Below, piece after piece: positions 35,212-43,945 of a DNA stretch of 64,000 nucleotides (its first letter is position 1; each line of letters opens with the position of its first letter). Source of the DNA: MGBC120314 sp051877855 (GTDB lineage: Bacteria; Bacillota; Clostridia; Lachnospirales; Lachnospiraceae); assembly GCA_051877855.1 (NCBI GenBank), contig JBJEJH010000032.1, positions 1 through 64,000 on the forward strand, given 5' to 3'. The notes under the pieces were generated by a model. It ran no database searches and was not told where the DNA came from. It saw nothing but the letters and a program-made list of their open reading frames with translations. A program made the translations under genes and the position numbers.

Positions 35212-36060
35212 ATGAGTTTCGAAAATGACGATTTAAACAATCAGAATCTTTCCGACAATAATAATTTCAACAGTTATTATACACAGGAGGATCTCAGTAA
35301 TACCGAATGGCAGGGAAAGACCTGGGGAAAGGATTATACTGGTCACGAGCCATCCTACAGCTATTCCGGCAGAACCGTTGCAGCTTCTGAGAACATTGTA
35401 TCAAGATTAAGTGATGCTATGGAAGGAAGTGTTGTGACACAGTCTTTCATTTTTATGTTCGTTGCCCTGTTGATTACTGCAATTACATCGCTTTATGTTG
35501 CATCATCCCCAAGATTAATGATTACTGTTATTGATAACTATACAATGTTTATTGTTGCTGAACTTGCTATTGTAATCATTACAAACATTACTGCACAGAA
35601 GAACAAGTTGATTCCTTCAACGATTCTCTTTACCCTGTACACAGTCATTAACGGTATTACCCTTACACCTATTTTTTATGTATATACCGGTACATCCATT
35701 GCAACTACTTTTTTTATTACTGCAACGATTTTTGGTGTTATGGCTGTTTACGGACTGGTTACCAAGAAGGATCTTACTTCCATCGGAAATCTGTGTATCA
35801 TGGCACTCTTTGGCATTATTCTTGCCGGAGTAGTGAATATGTTCCTAGGCAATACAATGCTCGATACAGGTATCAGCGTATTGGGAATCATTATTTTCAT
35901 CGGCCTTACCGCCTATGATGCTCAGAGAATCAAGCAGCTTTCTTATGTATGTGGATACGAGAGTGTAACCTGTGTTGCTTTACTTGGCGCAATTGAGTTA
36001 TATCTTGACTTTATCAACATCTTCTTAAAGCTCTTAAGCTTGATGGGCAAGAGAAAGTAA
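35212..36060 (+). CDS. Bax inhibitor-1/YccA family membrane protein
   Basis: 282 aa from the ATG at 35212 (GGAGGAG upstream). A 70-residue polar Asn-rich cytoplasmic N-terminus is followed by seven hydrophobic helices with the family's ITLTPIFYVYTG, GLTAYDAQRIKQL and IELYLDFINIFLKLLSLMGKR blocks, including the conserved Asp and the basic C-terminus. Homologues are pH-sensitive calcium-leak channels or of unknown role. Single gene with promoter and terminator. Confidence 0.9.
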   Translation: MSFENDDLNNQNLSDNNNFNSYYTQEDLSNTEWQGKTWGKDYTGHEPSYSYSGRTVAASENIVSRLSDAMEGSVVTQSFIFMFVALLITAITSLYVASSPRLMITVIDNYTMFIVAELAIVIITNITAQKNKLIPSTILFTLYTVINGITLTPIFYVYTGTSIATTFFITATIFGVMAVYGLVTKKDLTSIGNLCIMALFGIILAGVVNMFLGNTMLDTGISVLGIIIFIGLTAYDAQRIKQLSYVCGYESVTCVALLGAIELYLDFINIFLKLLSLMGKRK

Positions 36061-36082
36061 TGAACTGAATTTGATGAAAGCA

Positions 36083-36116
36083 AAAAGCGTAAGTTCGGAC
36101 TCGGACCTACGCTTTT
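36083..36116. terminator. Bidirectional terminator, Bax inhibitor-like / atpC
   Basis: AAAAGCGTA (36083-36091) pairs with TACGCTTTT (36108-36116), with GTTCGG/CGGAC partial pairing inside and A/T runs on both sides. Confidence 0.85.
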
Positions 36117-36139
36117 TTATTATTTCTATGATTCTAAGA

Positions 36140-36556
36140 TCAATTCTTATCTTGTTTTTCTTCGGCTCCCCGGAGTCTGGCCGTAGCTCTTGCCAACGAG
36201 GCACTGGAAATATGATATTCTATAATGCTCTGCTTATGCCGCAACTGTTCCCTTGCTCTCTCAAGAGCAGCTTCCGCACGGAATGCATCGATGTCTTCCG
36301 GCCGTTCCGCCGAATAGACCAGAACCACCACATGATTATTCTCGACCTTGATGAGGCCATCCGACACAATGGCCTTATGCCATTCTCCGTCCGGAGTTCT
36401 GAATCGAATCTCGCCCACATCAATCGTTGTGGTCATGGCCGCATGGTGTGCCATAATTCCCATTTCTCCATCATACCCCGGGAATATGAGCATTTCACAC
36501 TCTCCATCATAGAACACATTATTGCATGCCACAATTTTCAAAGAAAATGCACTCAT
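36140..36556 (-). CDS. atpC: ATP synthase F1 epsilon subunit
   Basis: 138 aa with an N-terminal beta-sandwich (YDGECEMLIFPGYDGEMGIMAHHAAM) and a C-terminal helical hairpin (EAALERAREQLRHKQ). It joins the gamma stalk to the c-ring and inhibits ATP hydrolysis. Last gene of the atp operon, 14 bp after atpD. Confidence 0.95.
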   Translation of the reverse strand: MSAFSLKIVACNNVFYDGECEMLIFPGYDGEMGIMAHHAAMTTTIDVGEIRFRTPDGEWHKAIVSDGLIKVENNHVVVLVYSAERPEDIDAFRAEAALERAREQLRHKQSIIEYHISSASLARATARLRGAEEKQDKN

Positions 36557-36570
36557 TTACTTGCTCCTTC

Positions 36571-37968
36571 TTATGCATCTGCCATCGTTTCCGCTCTCTT
36601 CTTCACATCCTCAATGGTACCCACATTAAAGAATGCTGCCTCCGGATACTCATCCATCTCGCCCGCAAGAATTGCCTTAAAACCACGAATCGTTTCCTTT
36701 AACGGAACAAACTCACCCTTAACACCCGTGAAATTTTCTGCGACATGAAATGGCTGGGAAAGGAAACGCTGAATCTTTCTTGCACGATAAACCGTAAGCT
36801 TATCCTCGTCCGACAGTTCCTCCATACCAAGAATTGCAATAATATCCTGTAATTCCTTATATTTCTGTAAAATTTCCTGAACTTTACGGGCCACATAATA
36901 GTGTTCCTCTCCAACGATATCCGCCTCAAGAATTCTTGAAGTAGATTCCAGTGGATCCACTGCAGGATAGATACCCTGTTCCACAATCTTTCTCGAAAGA
37001 ACGGTTGTGGCATCCAGATGTGAGAATGTGGTGGCAGGAGCCGGATCCGTCAAGTCATCCGCCGGCACATAAACCGCCTGAACGGAAGTAACGGAACCAT
37101 CCTTGGTGGAAGCAATACGTTCCTGAAGTTCACCTAAATCTCCTGCCAGAGTAGGCTGATAGCCTACCGCGGAAGGCATACGTCCAAGCAGCGCTGAAAC
37201 CTCTGAGCCAGCCTGTACAAAACGGAAAATATTATCAATAAATAAGAGTACATCCCGCTTCTGAACGTCACGGAAATATTCTGCCATAGTAAGACCGGTC
37301 TGTGCAACACGCATTCTGGCACCCGGCGACTCATTCATCTGCCCAAATACCAGCGCTGTCTTACTCAATACACCGGACTCTTTCATCTCCATCCAAAGGT
37401 CATTACCTTCACGGGAACGCTCTCCAACCCCGGTAAAGATGGAATATCCGCCGCTCTCAGTTGCAATATTGTGAATTAACTCCTGAATTAATACCGTCTT
37501 ACCAACACCTGCACCACCAAAAAGACCGATTTTCCCGCCCTTTGCATATGGTGCAAGAAGGTCGATAACCTTAATACCTGTCTCTAAAATCTCAACAACC
37601 GGACTCTGCATTTCAAAGGTTGGCGGTTCTCGGTGAATACACCATTTTTCGGTGTCCGTAACCTCTTCTCCATTATCAATGGTTTCACCCAGCACATTAA
37701 ACAAACGTCCCAGAGTCTTCTCCCCAACAGGAACCGTAATGCCGGCACCGGTTGCTGTAACTTCCATATCCCTGCAAAGGCCTTCGCTGGCTGCGAGCAT
37801 AATACAGCGGACAACACCGCCTCCGATATGCTGCGATACTTCCATCACACATTTTTTCCCATTATTCATCACATAAAGTGCTTCCTTAATGGCAGGTAAC
37901 GCACCATTTGCAAATTTAACATCCACAACAGGTCCTGAGACCTGCACAATCTTACCTATATTATCCAT
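36571..37968 (-). CDS. atpD: ATP synthase F1 beta subunit
   Basis: 465-aa catalytic subunit. P-loop GGAGVGKTVLIQ, GERSREGNDLWMEM and the DELSEED-like LGMEELSDEDKL are present. The ATG at 37968 has GGGGTGA eight bases upstream; a GTG at 37980 overlapping the atpG stop is less likely. It follows atpG closely. Confidence 0.98.
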   Translation of the reverse strand: MDNIGKIVQVSGPVVDVKFANGALPAIKEALYVMNNGKKCVMEVSQHIGGGVVRCIMLAASEGLCRDMEVTATGAGITVPVGEKTLGRLFNVLGETIDNGEEVTDTEKWCIHREPPTFEMQSPVVEILETGIKVIDLLAPYAKGGKIGLFGGAGVGKTVLIQELIHNIATESGGYSIFTGVGERSREGNDLWMEMKESGVLSKTALVFGQMNESPGARMRVAQTGLTMAEYFRDVQKRDVLLFIDNIFRFVQAGSEVSALLGRMPSAVGYQPTLAGDLGELQERIASTKDGSVTSVQAVYVPADDLTDPAPATTFSHLDATTVLSRKIVEQGIYPAVDPLESTSRILEADIVGEEHYYVARKVQEILQKYKELQDIIAILGMEELSDEDKLTVYRARKIQRFLSQPFHVAENFTGVKGEFVPLKETIRGFKAILAGEMDEYPEAAFFNVGTIEDVKKRAETMADA

Positions 37969-37976
37969 TGTGTGAA

Positions 37977-38918
37977 TCACCCCGCTTGCTTCTTCTTTTT
38001 CTTCTTCAATGCTTTGGCTCCGCTGATAACCTCCGTTACCTCCCGGGTAATAGCCGCCTGTCGTATACGATTATACTCAATGGATAACTCCCGCAGAATC
38101 TTCTCTGCATTATCTGCAGCCGACTGCATGGCAGTCATTCGTGCGTTTTCCTCGCTGGCGGAACTTTCCACCAAAGCACCATACATAAAACCTGTTACGT
38201 AATTATATACTAATTTCTCCAAAACCACTGTAGGGGAAGGATAAATCATAAACCAGTCATCATCCCCATCGGAAGAAGTACTGCTATACCGAGTCTTTCT
38301 CTGTTCCAGACGTTCCTTCTGCATGAACTCATGGGTCTTAAGCGGCATAATCTGCTTGATTTCCACTTCCGACTTTACGCTGTTAATCATACGTGTATAG
38401 ATTACATATACCTCATCTAACTGTTCCTTATTATAGAGATCTACGATCATTTCACTGATTACCCGGGCTCTGTGGATTGATGGATTATTCGCAGAAAACC
38501 GAAAACTTTTCTCAATCTCATATCCCTGGGAGATAAAGAAATGTCTTCCAACCTCCCCCACCGAATAAATATGATATTGTTCCAATCCTTCAACCTGTTC
38601 CTGTGCGGCCTTAATCACATTGTGATTGTATGCGCCGGCCATTCCCTTATCACCGGTCAGGACAATAAAACCCTTTCTCTTAACCGTTTCCTGCTCATCT
38701 TCCACACGATTATCAAAGTAAAGATGCTGCATATCCGGAAAATGATAGAGAATATCCGCAATTTCTTCCTCTAATCCATAAAAGAAAGGTTCCGTATTCT
38801 CCAGTTTCTGCTTCGCTTTACGCAGTTTCATGGAAGACATCATATATATCGCATTGGTTATTTTCCTGGTATCCTGAATACTCTTTATTCGATTTTGAAT
38901 CTCTCTCGCATTCGCCAT
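37977..38918 (-). CDS. atpG: ATP synthase F1 gamma subunit
   Basis: 313-aa rotor shaft subunit, slightly longer than the usual 285-290. N-terminal helix ANAREIQNRIKSIQDTRKIT and C-terminal helix NAEKILRELSIEYNRIRQA pack as the central coiled coil. The extra length is a Ser/Asp-rich insert (SSTSSDGDDDW) in the Rossmann part and a Lys-rich tail (KALKKKKKKQAG). Confidence 0.96.
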   Translation of the reverse strand: MANAREIQNRIKSIQDTRKITNAIYMMSSMKLRKAKQKLENTEPFFYGLEEEIADILYHFPDMQHLYFDNRVEDEQETVKRKGFIVLTGDKGMAGAYNHNVIKAAQEQVEGLEQYHIYSVGEVGRHFFISQGYEIEKSFRFSANNPSIHRARVISEMIVDLYNKEQLDEVYVIYTRMINSVKSEVEIKQIMPLKTHEFMQKERLEQRKTRYSSTSSDGDDDWFMIYPSPTVVLEKLVYNYVTGFMYGALVESSASEENARMTAMQSAADNAEKILRELSIEYNRIRQAAITREVTEVISGAKALKKKKKKQAG

Positions 38919-38951
38919 ACCTTAAATCACCCGATTCTTTATTCTGATCAA

Positions 38952-40694
38952 CTAATTGTTTTTAAGCGCCTTGGCTGCCACAATAATTTCCTGTCGGATC
39001 GCATCGGTCAGAACCATATCATGCTCCAGCTCATTCATGATATCTGCGTGGTTCGTTTCCATCTCTTCTAATAATCTCGCCTGGAATTTCTTTACTTCCC
39101 CAACTTCAAGATCACTAAAAACATGCGCATTTGCCGCAACCAGCGAAACAACCTGCTGAGTCATACTCAATGGTCTTCCAAGAGGCTGCTTTAACAATTC
39201 CATCAGTGCATTACCGTGTGCCAGCTGCTTCTTGGTATTTTCATCCAGATCCGACGAAAACTGTGTAAACACTTCCATTTCCCGATACTGTGCAAGGTCG
39301 ATACGAATACTTCCCGCGGCCTTCTTCATCGCCTTTGTCTGTGCTGCACCACCCACACGGGATACAGAAAGACCAACATTTACCGCCGGACGCTGGCCTG
39401 CGTTAAACAGCTCATTTTCAAGATAAATCTGACCATCGGTAATCGAAATTACATTGGTCGGGATATATGCAGATACATCCCCCGCCTGCGTCTCAATAAT
39501 CGGAAGTGCTGTGATTGAACCACCGCCGGCTTCCGGTGCAAGACGACTGGATCTTTCCAGCAATCTGGAATGAAGATAGAATACGTCACCCGGATATGCT
39601 TCACGCCCCGGGGAGCGTTCCAGAAGCAATGAAATAGCGCGATAAGCTACCGCATGCTTGGAAAGGTCATCATACACAATAAGTACATCCTTACCATGAT
39701 ACATAAAATATTCCGCCAAAGCGGTTCCGGAATAAGGGGCAATATACTGTAAAGGTGCCGGATCCGATGCCGTTGCTGACACAACAATCGTATAATCCAT
39801 TGCACCGCTTTGTTTTAATGTGTTAACCAGCTTCGCAATGGTGGATGCCTTCTGACCGATAGCTACATAGATACATGTCACATCCTTGCCCTTCTGATTA
39901 ATAATGGCATCCATTGCGATGGAGGTTTTACCGGTCTGACGGTCACCAATGATTAATTCACGCTGTCCACGTCCAATCGGGAACATGGAATCAATCGCCA
40001 GAATACCGGTCTCCAGAGGAACCGATACCGATTTACGATCCACGATACCCGGTGCCGGAAACTCAATCGGCCGGAATCCGTCTGCCTTGATTGCTCCCTT
40101 TCCATCCAGTGGATTTCCCAAGGCATCGATAATCCTACCCTTAAATCCCTCTCCTACAGAGATGCCTGCCATTCGACCGGTGCGGACTACCCTGGTACCT
40201 TCCTTGATATCAGTGTCCCTGCCAAAGAGGATTACGCCTACATCATCACAGCGTACATCCTGAACCATTCCCTTGACGCCACAGTCAAACAATACAATTT
40301 CCCCGTAAAAAGCATGGTCTATACCACAAACATTAGCAATACCATCACCAACCCAGGAAACCTCGCCGATTTCCTGATTCTGTGCCTCAAGGTCAAAATT
40401 CGTTATATTTTCACGAAGAATTGATATAATCTCATCTTCCTTATATCCTTCTTGTCTCTTTGCGCGAAGAGCACTGTTAATCTTATTTTCCAACTGACGG
40501 ATTCGACCCTTCTCGCTCCAGTCGTATTCTTCATATCCAACCCGAAGAATAAATCCACTCTTTAGGGAAACATCCTGCTTACACTCTAATTCAAAGTCAC
40601 CACCATCATTTTTCTTCTTTAAGAATTCTTTAATTCCTTCAAGCTGTTCATCCGTCGGTGGTGTTACATAAATAAGTGTTGCTTTTCTTGTCAC
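38952..40694 (-). CDS. atpA: ATP synthase F1 alpha subunit with fused delta C-terminal domain
   Basis: 580 aa against about 500 for normal alpha. Residues about 86-580 are a complete alpha subunit: EDEIISILRENITNF matches the alpha N-terminal helix, the P-loop GDRQTGKTSIA lies near 245, and the C-terminus is normal. Residues about 4-76 match the C-terminal domain of the delta subunit: DEQLEGIKEFLKKK, FELECKQDVSLKSGFILRVG, then SEKGRIRQLENKI, the delta ending. No separate atpH lies between atpF and this gene, and the helical N-terminal delta domain is not seen in the window. The start overlaps atpF by ATGA, so the fusion is not a start-site artefact. The delta part should link the b stalk to F1. 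Confidence 0.93.
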   Translation of the reverse strand: MTRKATLIYVTPPTDEQLEGIKEFLKKKNDGGDFELECKQDVSLKSGFILRVGYEEYDWSEKGRIRQLENKINSALRAKRQEGYKEDEIISILRENITNFDLEAQNQEIGEVSWVGDGIANVCGIDHAFYGEIVLFDCGVKGMVQDVRCDDVGVILFGRDTDIKEGTRVVRTGRMAGISVGEGFKGRIIDALGNPLDGKGAIKADGFRPIEFPAPGIVDRKSVSVPLETGILAIDSMFPIGRGQRELIIGDRQTGKTSIAMDAIINQKGKDVTCIYVAIGQKASTIAKLVNTLKQSGAMDYTIVVSATASDPAPLQYIAPYSGTALAEYFMYHGKDVLIVYDDLSKHAVAYRAISLLLERSPGREAYPGDVFYLHSRLLERSSRLAPEAGGGSITALPIIETQAGDVSAYIPTNVISITDGQIYLENELFNAGQRPAVNVGLSVSRVGGAAQTKAMKKAAGSIRIDLAQYREMEVFTQFSSDLDENTKKQLAHGNALMELLKQPLGRPLSMTQQVVSLVAANAHVFSDLEVGEVKKFQARLLEEMETNHADIMNELEHDMVLTDAIRQEIIVAAKALKNN

Positions 40695-41176
40695 GCTTCA
40701 TCACCTGCTTTGCCTAAGAATTTATCCAAAAGTGCACTGTCCGTTTCAGCACCATTCTTAGAAGCAACCATCCTCGACGCAGCATCAACTACCATACCGG
40801 CAATCTCATTTTCCACATCCCTGATGATTCGATCCTTCTCGTTCTGCGCATCCTTCACAGCATCCTTCTTTACTTCCTCTGCTTCCATCCTGGCCTCATC
40901 AACGATTCTTCGATACTCCTCATCGGCAGACTTTTTCGCATCACTTATAATACGTCCCTTTTCCGCTTCCACATCTTCCACATACTTCTCATACTGAGCC
41001 TTCACAGCATCCGCTTCCTTCTTGCGGTTTTCTGCATCAGCAAATTGCTTATCCGCCTCTTGCTGTCTGGCATCAATAATTTTCTGTACCGGCTTAAAGA
41101 GGAAAATCCTAAGAGCAACAAAAAGCACTAAAAGATTAATTACTGTAAATAATAAATTGATATCTATACGGAGCAT
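40691..41176 (-). CDS. atpF: ATP synthase F0 b subunit
   Basis: 161 aa: one N-terminal membrane helix (INLLFTVINLLVLFVALRIFLF, about 5-27), then a long charged helix forming the peripheral stalk, ending ALLDKFLGKAGDEA. Normal length with no delta domain attached, which matters because delta is sometimes fused to b in other groups. It overlaps the delta-alpha gene by four bases. Confidence 0.95.
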   Translation of the reverse strand: MLRIDINLLFTVINLLVLFVALRIFLFKPVQKIIDARQQEADKQFADAENRKKEADAVKAQYEKYVEDVEAEKGRIISDAKKSADEEYRRIVDEARMEAEEVKKDAVKDAQNEKDRIIRDVENEIAGMVVDAASRMVASKNGAETDSALLDKFLGKAGDEA

Positions 41177-41202
41177 TTTTTTACCCTACCTATCTTATGA
41201 AA

Positions 41203-41433
41203 TTAAGCCAACATAACAATAATCATAAGTGCAATAACGAATCCATAAATTGCCGTTGCTTCCGCCAATGCACAACCAATAATCAGCGTGTTACGGATCT
41301 TGCCGTCTGCCTCCGGTTGTCTGGCAATAGCCTCTGTAGCCTTAGCGGTTGCAAGTCCAATGCTGATACCTGCTCCAAGAACGCTCAATACTGCGATACC
41401 TGCTCCAATTGCGATAATTGTATTCATTTTCAT
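41203..41433 (-). CDS. atpE: ATP synthase F0 c subunit
   Basis: 76-aa hairpin of two membrane helices joined by the polar loop ARQPEADGKI. The ion-binding Glu is in CALAEATAIYGF. Sodium-type c subunits have a Gln in helix 1 and Ser/Thr after the Glu; here these positions are Ile and Ala, so proton coupling is more likely. This is inferred from motif alone. Confidence 0.96.
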   Translation of the reverse strand: MKMNTIIAIGAGIAVLSVLGAGISIGLATAKATEAIARQPEADGKIRNTLIIGCALAEATAIYGFVIALMIIVMLA

Positions 41434-41479
41434 TTCTCCTTTATAAAAAATAATAAATTACACGGTTTAAAACACTCTT

Positions 41480-42169
41480 TTATTCTATTGCTTCACTGAT
41501 ATAAAGCGAAGTCAAAAACACAAAAACATATGCCTGCAAAAGGCCGTCAAAAACATCAAAATACAAGCTGAATACAGCGGGTAATAATACCGGCACAACA
41601 TACTTTAACAGTTCCATAATAACGAATGCACCAAGAACATTACCAAAAAGACGCATACACAGGGATAATGGTCTTGTAAATATTTCCAGCACATTGATTG
41701 GCGTAACAATTGCTACCGGCTCTGCAAATTTATGTAACCATTTCTTGAACCCATGCTGATAAATTCCGGCAGCTTCCACAAGGATAATACTCATCAGTGC
41801 CAATGCCAGCGTAACATTCAAATCCTTGGTTGGTGCTTTCATTCCAAACAAGCCAATGATATTGGCAAATCCTATGTAAAACAATACCGTGGTGAGATAT
41901 GGTACATACATTTTACCTTCTTTTCCGATCATACTCTCCACAAGTCCTGTAGACTTTGTCACAATCAACTCCGCAATCGCCTGTCTTTTGCTTATATGGT
42001 CGATTTTAAGATTTCTTGTCAGAAAAATGGATAAAAGGATTAACACTGCCATAATAATCCATGTCACAACAACGGATTCCGACACATTTACGACGAAGCC
42101 TCCGACATTAAACGAAAAAACTGTTTTGCAGCTCAATTGTTCCATTAATTCCTCAGCCAGACCACTCAT
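41480..42169 (-). CDS. atpB: ATP synthase F0 a subunit
   Basis: 229 aa from the ATG at 42169 (AAAGGAAG upstream); a GTG at 42196 lies before the ribosome site. Five or six membrane helices; FTRPLSLCMRLFGNVLGAF holds the essential Arg of the ion channel. First gene of the operon; no atpI precedes it. Confidence 0.95.
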   Translation of the reverse strand: MSGLAEELMEQLSCKTVFSFNVGGFVVNVSESVVVTWIIMAVLILLSIFLTRNLKIDHISKRQAIAELIVTKSTGLVESMIGKEGKMYVPYLTTVLFYIGFANIIGLFGMKAPTKDLNVTLALALMSIILVEAAGIYQHGFKKWLHKFAEPVAIVTPINVLEIFTRPLSLCMRLFGNVLGAFVIMELLKYVVPVLLPAVFSLYFDVFDGLLQAYVFVFLTSLYISEAIE

Positions 42170-42204
42170 ATAATCACTTCCTTTCCCTGTTAACACAACA
42201 CCAT

Positions 42205-42233
42205 ATTTTATCCCTGTTCCCTTTATTTGTCAA
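42205..42233 (-). promoter_or_regulatory. atp operon promoter
   Basis: On the minus strand TTGACA (42228-42233) and TAAAAT (42205-42210) are 17 bp apart, about 35 bp before the atpB start. A strong vegetative promoter. Confidence 0.85.
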
Positions 42234-42256
42234 TTTTAAACTTAATATTACAGCAA

Positions 42257-42301
42257 AATAAAAAACCGCGGTAGAATTTCATTTTTATTCCCCGCGGTTT
42301 T
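42257..42301 (-). terminator. Terminator of the sigV-rsiV unit
   Basis: AAAACCGCGG (42262-42271) pairs exactly with CCGCGGTTTT (42292-42301). An A run before the stem gives a T tract on the minus strand. It separates rsiV from the atp promoter. Confidence 0.85.
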
Positions 42302-42314
42302 CATAATATATCCT

Positions 42315-43256
42315 CTATTTTCGAATATCTGCCAATACCTCTGCCGGTATTTCAAACTCTACTGTTCCCATATACATTGGAGCAACCTCTCCCTCATCAA
42401 AACCGATCACTACATTCCCCTTTTCATTTACATAGAATTCGGTTTCCTCTGTAATCGACTTAAAATTCCATTCTTCAATTTCGTTGTCCAACCAATAATA
42501 TACCATTTCATCTGCTCTCATCTGCTCCTGCATCTGATCTTTAATATTTTCACTGATCGGCGTGATATAATCTGCACCCTCATTAAAAAGATCCTTTAAC
42601 TGCAGGCGTTCCCCCGTATTCAGATCAATCGTATAATAGTAATTCCACTGATAACCGCTTCCTGCACCCTGATAGCAGATTAGTTTCAAGGTAAAATAGT
42701 CCTGTGTGGTTGCCAGCACTTCACTCTTAACAACAATATCCTGATATCCCTGTTCGTCCTCCATGTATTTTTCAAAATGGGTTATAAGTTCATCGGTAAT
42801 ACTCTTAATTTCTTCATTAATCTCATCCGCTGTGCGTTCCAGTTTTTCCTGCACTTTTGGATCTGCAACCTGTGTTTCCGGTATTATCTCCGGAACCTCA
42901 ATATCGGCATTGTTCCGCTCCGATTCATGTTGATAATCACGGATGGTCACCACCTCTACAAGCTGTCCGATGACCGGAATTTTCCCCATTGCATATGCCA
43001 CATTGGCTGATGTATTCGGTAAAATGATAAATGCACCGATGAATGCAGCTGCAATCGCCGTATACTTTATCACCTTTGATTTGCCTCGTTCTTTTTTATT
43101 TTCCATATCTGCCGCCTCCATTCTTTTTCGCATTTCATTAAACTGCTTCTTTGACATTTGTGGTTTTTGGTATTCCTTTTTTAGCATCCCAAGTTCTTTT
43201 TCCAGAAATTCTTTTTCCTTATCCGAAAAATCATAATTCACATTATCACCTGCCAT
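42315..43256 (-). CDS. rsiV: RsiV-like anti-sigma factor (DUF3298)
   Basis: 313 aa: a cytoplasmic N-terminal part rich in charged residues (about 1-62), one membrane helix near 65-85 (YTAIAAAFIGAFIILP), then an external DUF3298 domain (TLKLICYQGAGSGYQWNYYYTIDLNTGERLQL). In Bacillus, RsiV holds SigV until lysozyme binds its outer domain and triggers cleavage. It starts 8 bp after the sigma gene with a weak ribosome site, suggesting coupled translation and matched dosage. The symbol is by family resemblance; lysozyme sensing is inferred. Confidence 0.85.
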   Translation of the reverse strand: MAGDNVNYDFSDKEKEFLEKELGMLKKEYQKPQMSKKQFNEMRKRMEAADMENKKERGKSKVIKYTAIAAAFIGAFIILPNTSANVAYAMGKIPVIGQLVEVVTIRDYQHESERNNADIEVPEIIPETQVADPKVQEKLERTADEINEEIKSITDELITHFEKYMEDEQGYQDIVVKSEVLATTQDYFTLKLICYQGAGSGYQWNYYYTIDLNTGERLQLKDLFNEGADYITPISENIKDQMQEQMRADEMVYYWLDNEIEEWNFKSITEETEFYVNEKGNVVIGFDEGEVAPMYMGTVEFEIPAEVLADIRK

Positions 43257-43264
43257 TTCTTTTA

Positions 43265-43792
43265 TTAACCATGTTTCCTTCTATTGGTTTCATCGGAGAG
43301 AATTCCGTATAACTTCTTCATGCTGCGATACAAACTGCTCTTAACTGTATTCACATTTTCATCAAGAATCTCTGCAATCTCCTCCAATTTCTTATCTTCA
43401 AAGTATTTTAATACAACAATCGCCTTATCCCTGGCCGGAAGTGTATCCAAAGCTCTCTGCAGATCGATGTCGGAATAATCGTCCATATAGACTTCTTCGA
43501 TGCCGTTCTCCTCCTCGATTTTCTCGTAAGAAAGAACCTGTGGTTGTTTTAACCATCGAAAGCATTCATTCATCATAATTCGATATACCCAGGTTTCGGC
43601 ATATTCCGGATTGTTCAGAGTCGAACTGCTTTTTATTGCGTTATAAGCTCCATTTTGAACAATATCCCCTGCATCCGTTTCATTATGCACATAACTGTAA
43701 GCCAGGCGATAATACTGATTGTAATTCTTTAGTATAATCTCTTCAATCAGCGTTTTATTCTTTTGATTCTTTTTACCGGAAAAAATATTCAA
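43265..43792 (-). CDS. sigV: ECF sigma factor, SigV-like
   Basis: 175-aa extracytoplasmic-function sigma factor. Region 2: YRLAYSYVHNETDAGDIVQ and ETWVYRIMMNECFRWL; region 4: LDTLPARDKAIVVLKYFED and LEEIAEILDENVNTVKSSLYR helix-turn-helix. It begins with TTG; GGGGGTGA lies six bases before it. Paired with the RsiV-like anti-sigma factor, it is predicted to control envelope-defence genes. Confidence 0.9.
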   Translation of the reverse strand: MNIFSGKKNQKNKTLIEEIILKNYNQYYRLAYSYVHNETDAGDIVQNGAYNAIKSSSTLNNPEYAETWVYRIMMNECFRWLKQPQVLSYEKIEEENGIEEVYMDDYSDIDLQRALDTLPARDKAIVVLKYFEDKKLEEIAEILDENVNTVKSSLYRSMKKLYGILSDETNRRKHG

Positions 43793-43892
43793 GTTTCTTC
43801 ACCCCCTCATCCCCTTCTAATATATTAGAGACTTCAAACAATAAAAAAGTTTCATCATTTTTCATAAAATCACCATCATTCATTCAACAAAA

Positions 43893-43921
43893 TATGGTGA
43901 CCAAGAGCACCGGTCACCATA
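43893..43921 (-). terminator. Likely terminator after the hemerythrin gene
   Basis: TATGGTGACC (43893-43902) pairs exactly with GGTCACCATA (43912-43921). The minus strand continues TTTTGTTG, a modest T run. Confidence 0.65.
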
Positions 43922-43945
43922 ATATAGACATACAATATATCGATT

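Noticed and set aside
38952..40694. Delta-alpha fusion as an artefact of a wrong start or missed stop
   Set aside because: The start overlaps atpF by ATGA in the usual way, the frame is open throughout, and the N-terminal residues match delta rather than random sequence.
41203..41433. Sodium-type c subunit
   Set aside because: The helix-1 Gln and the Ser/Thr after the ion-binding Glu are absent, so a proton type is more likely.
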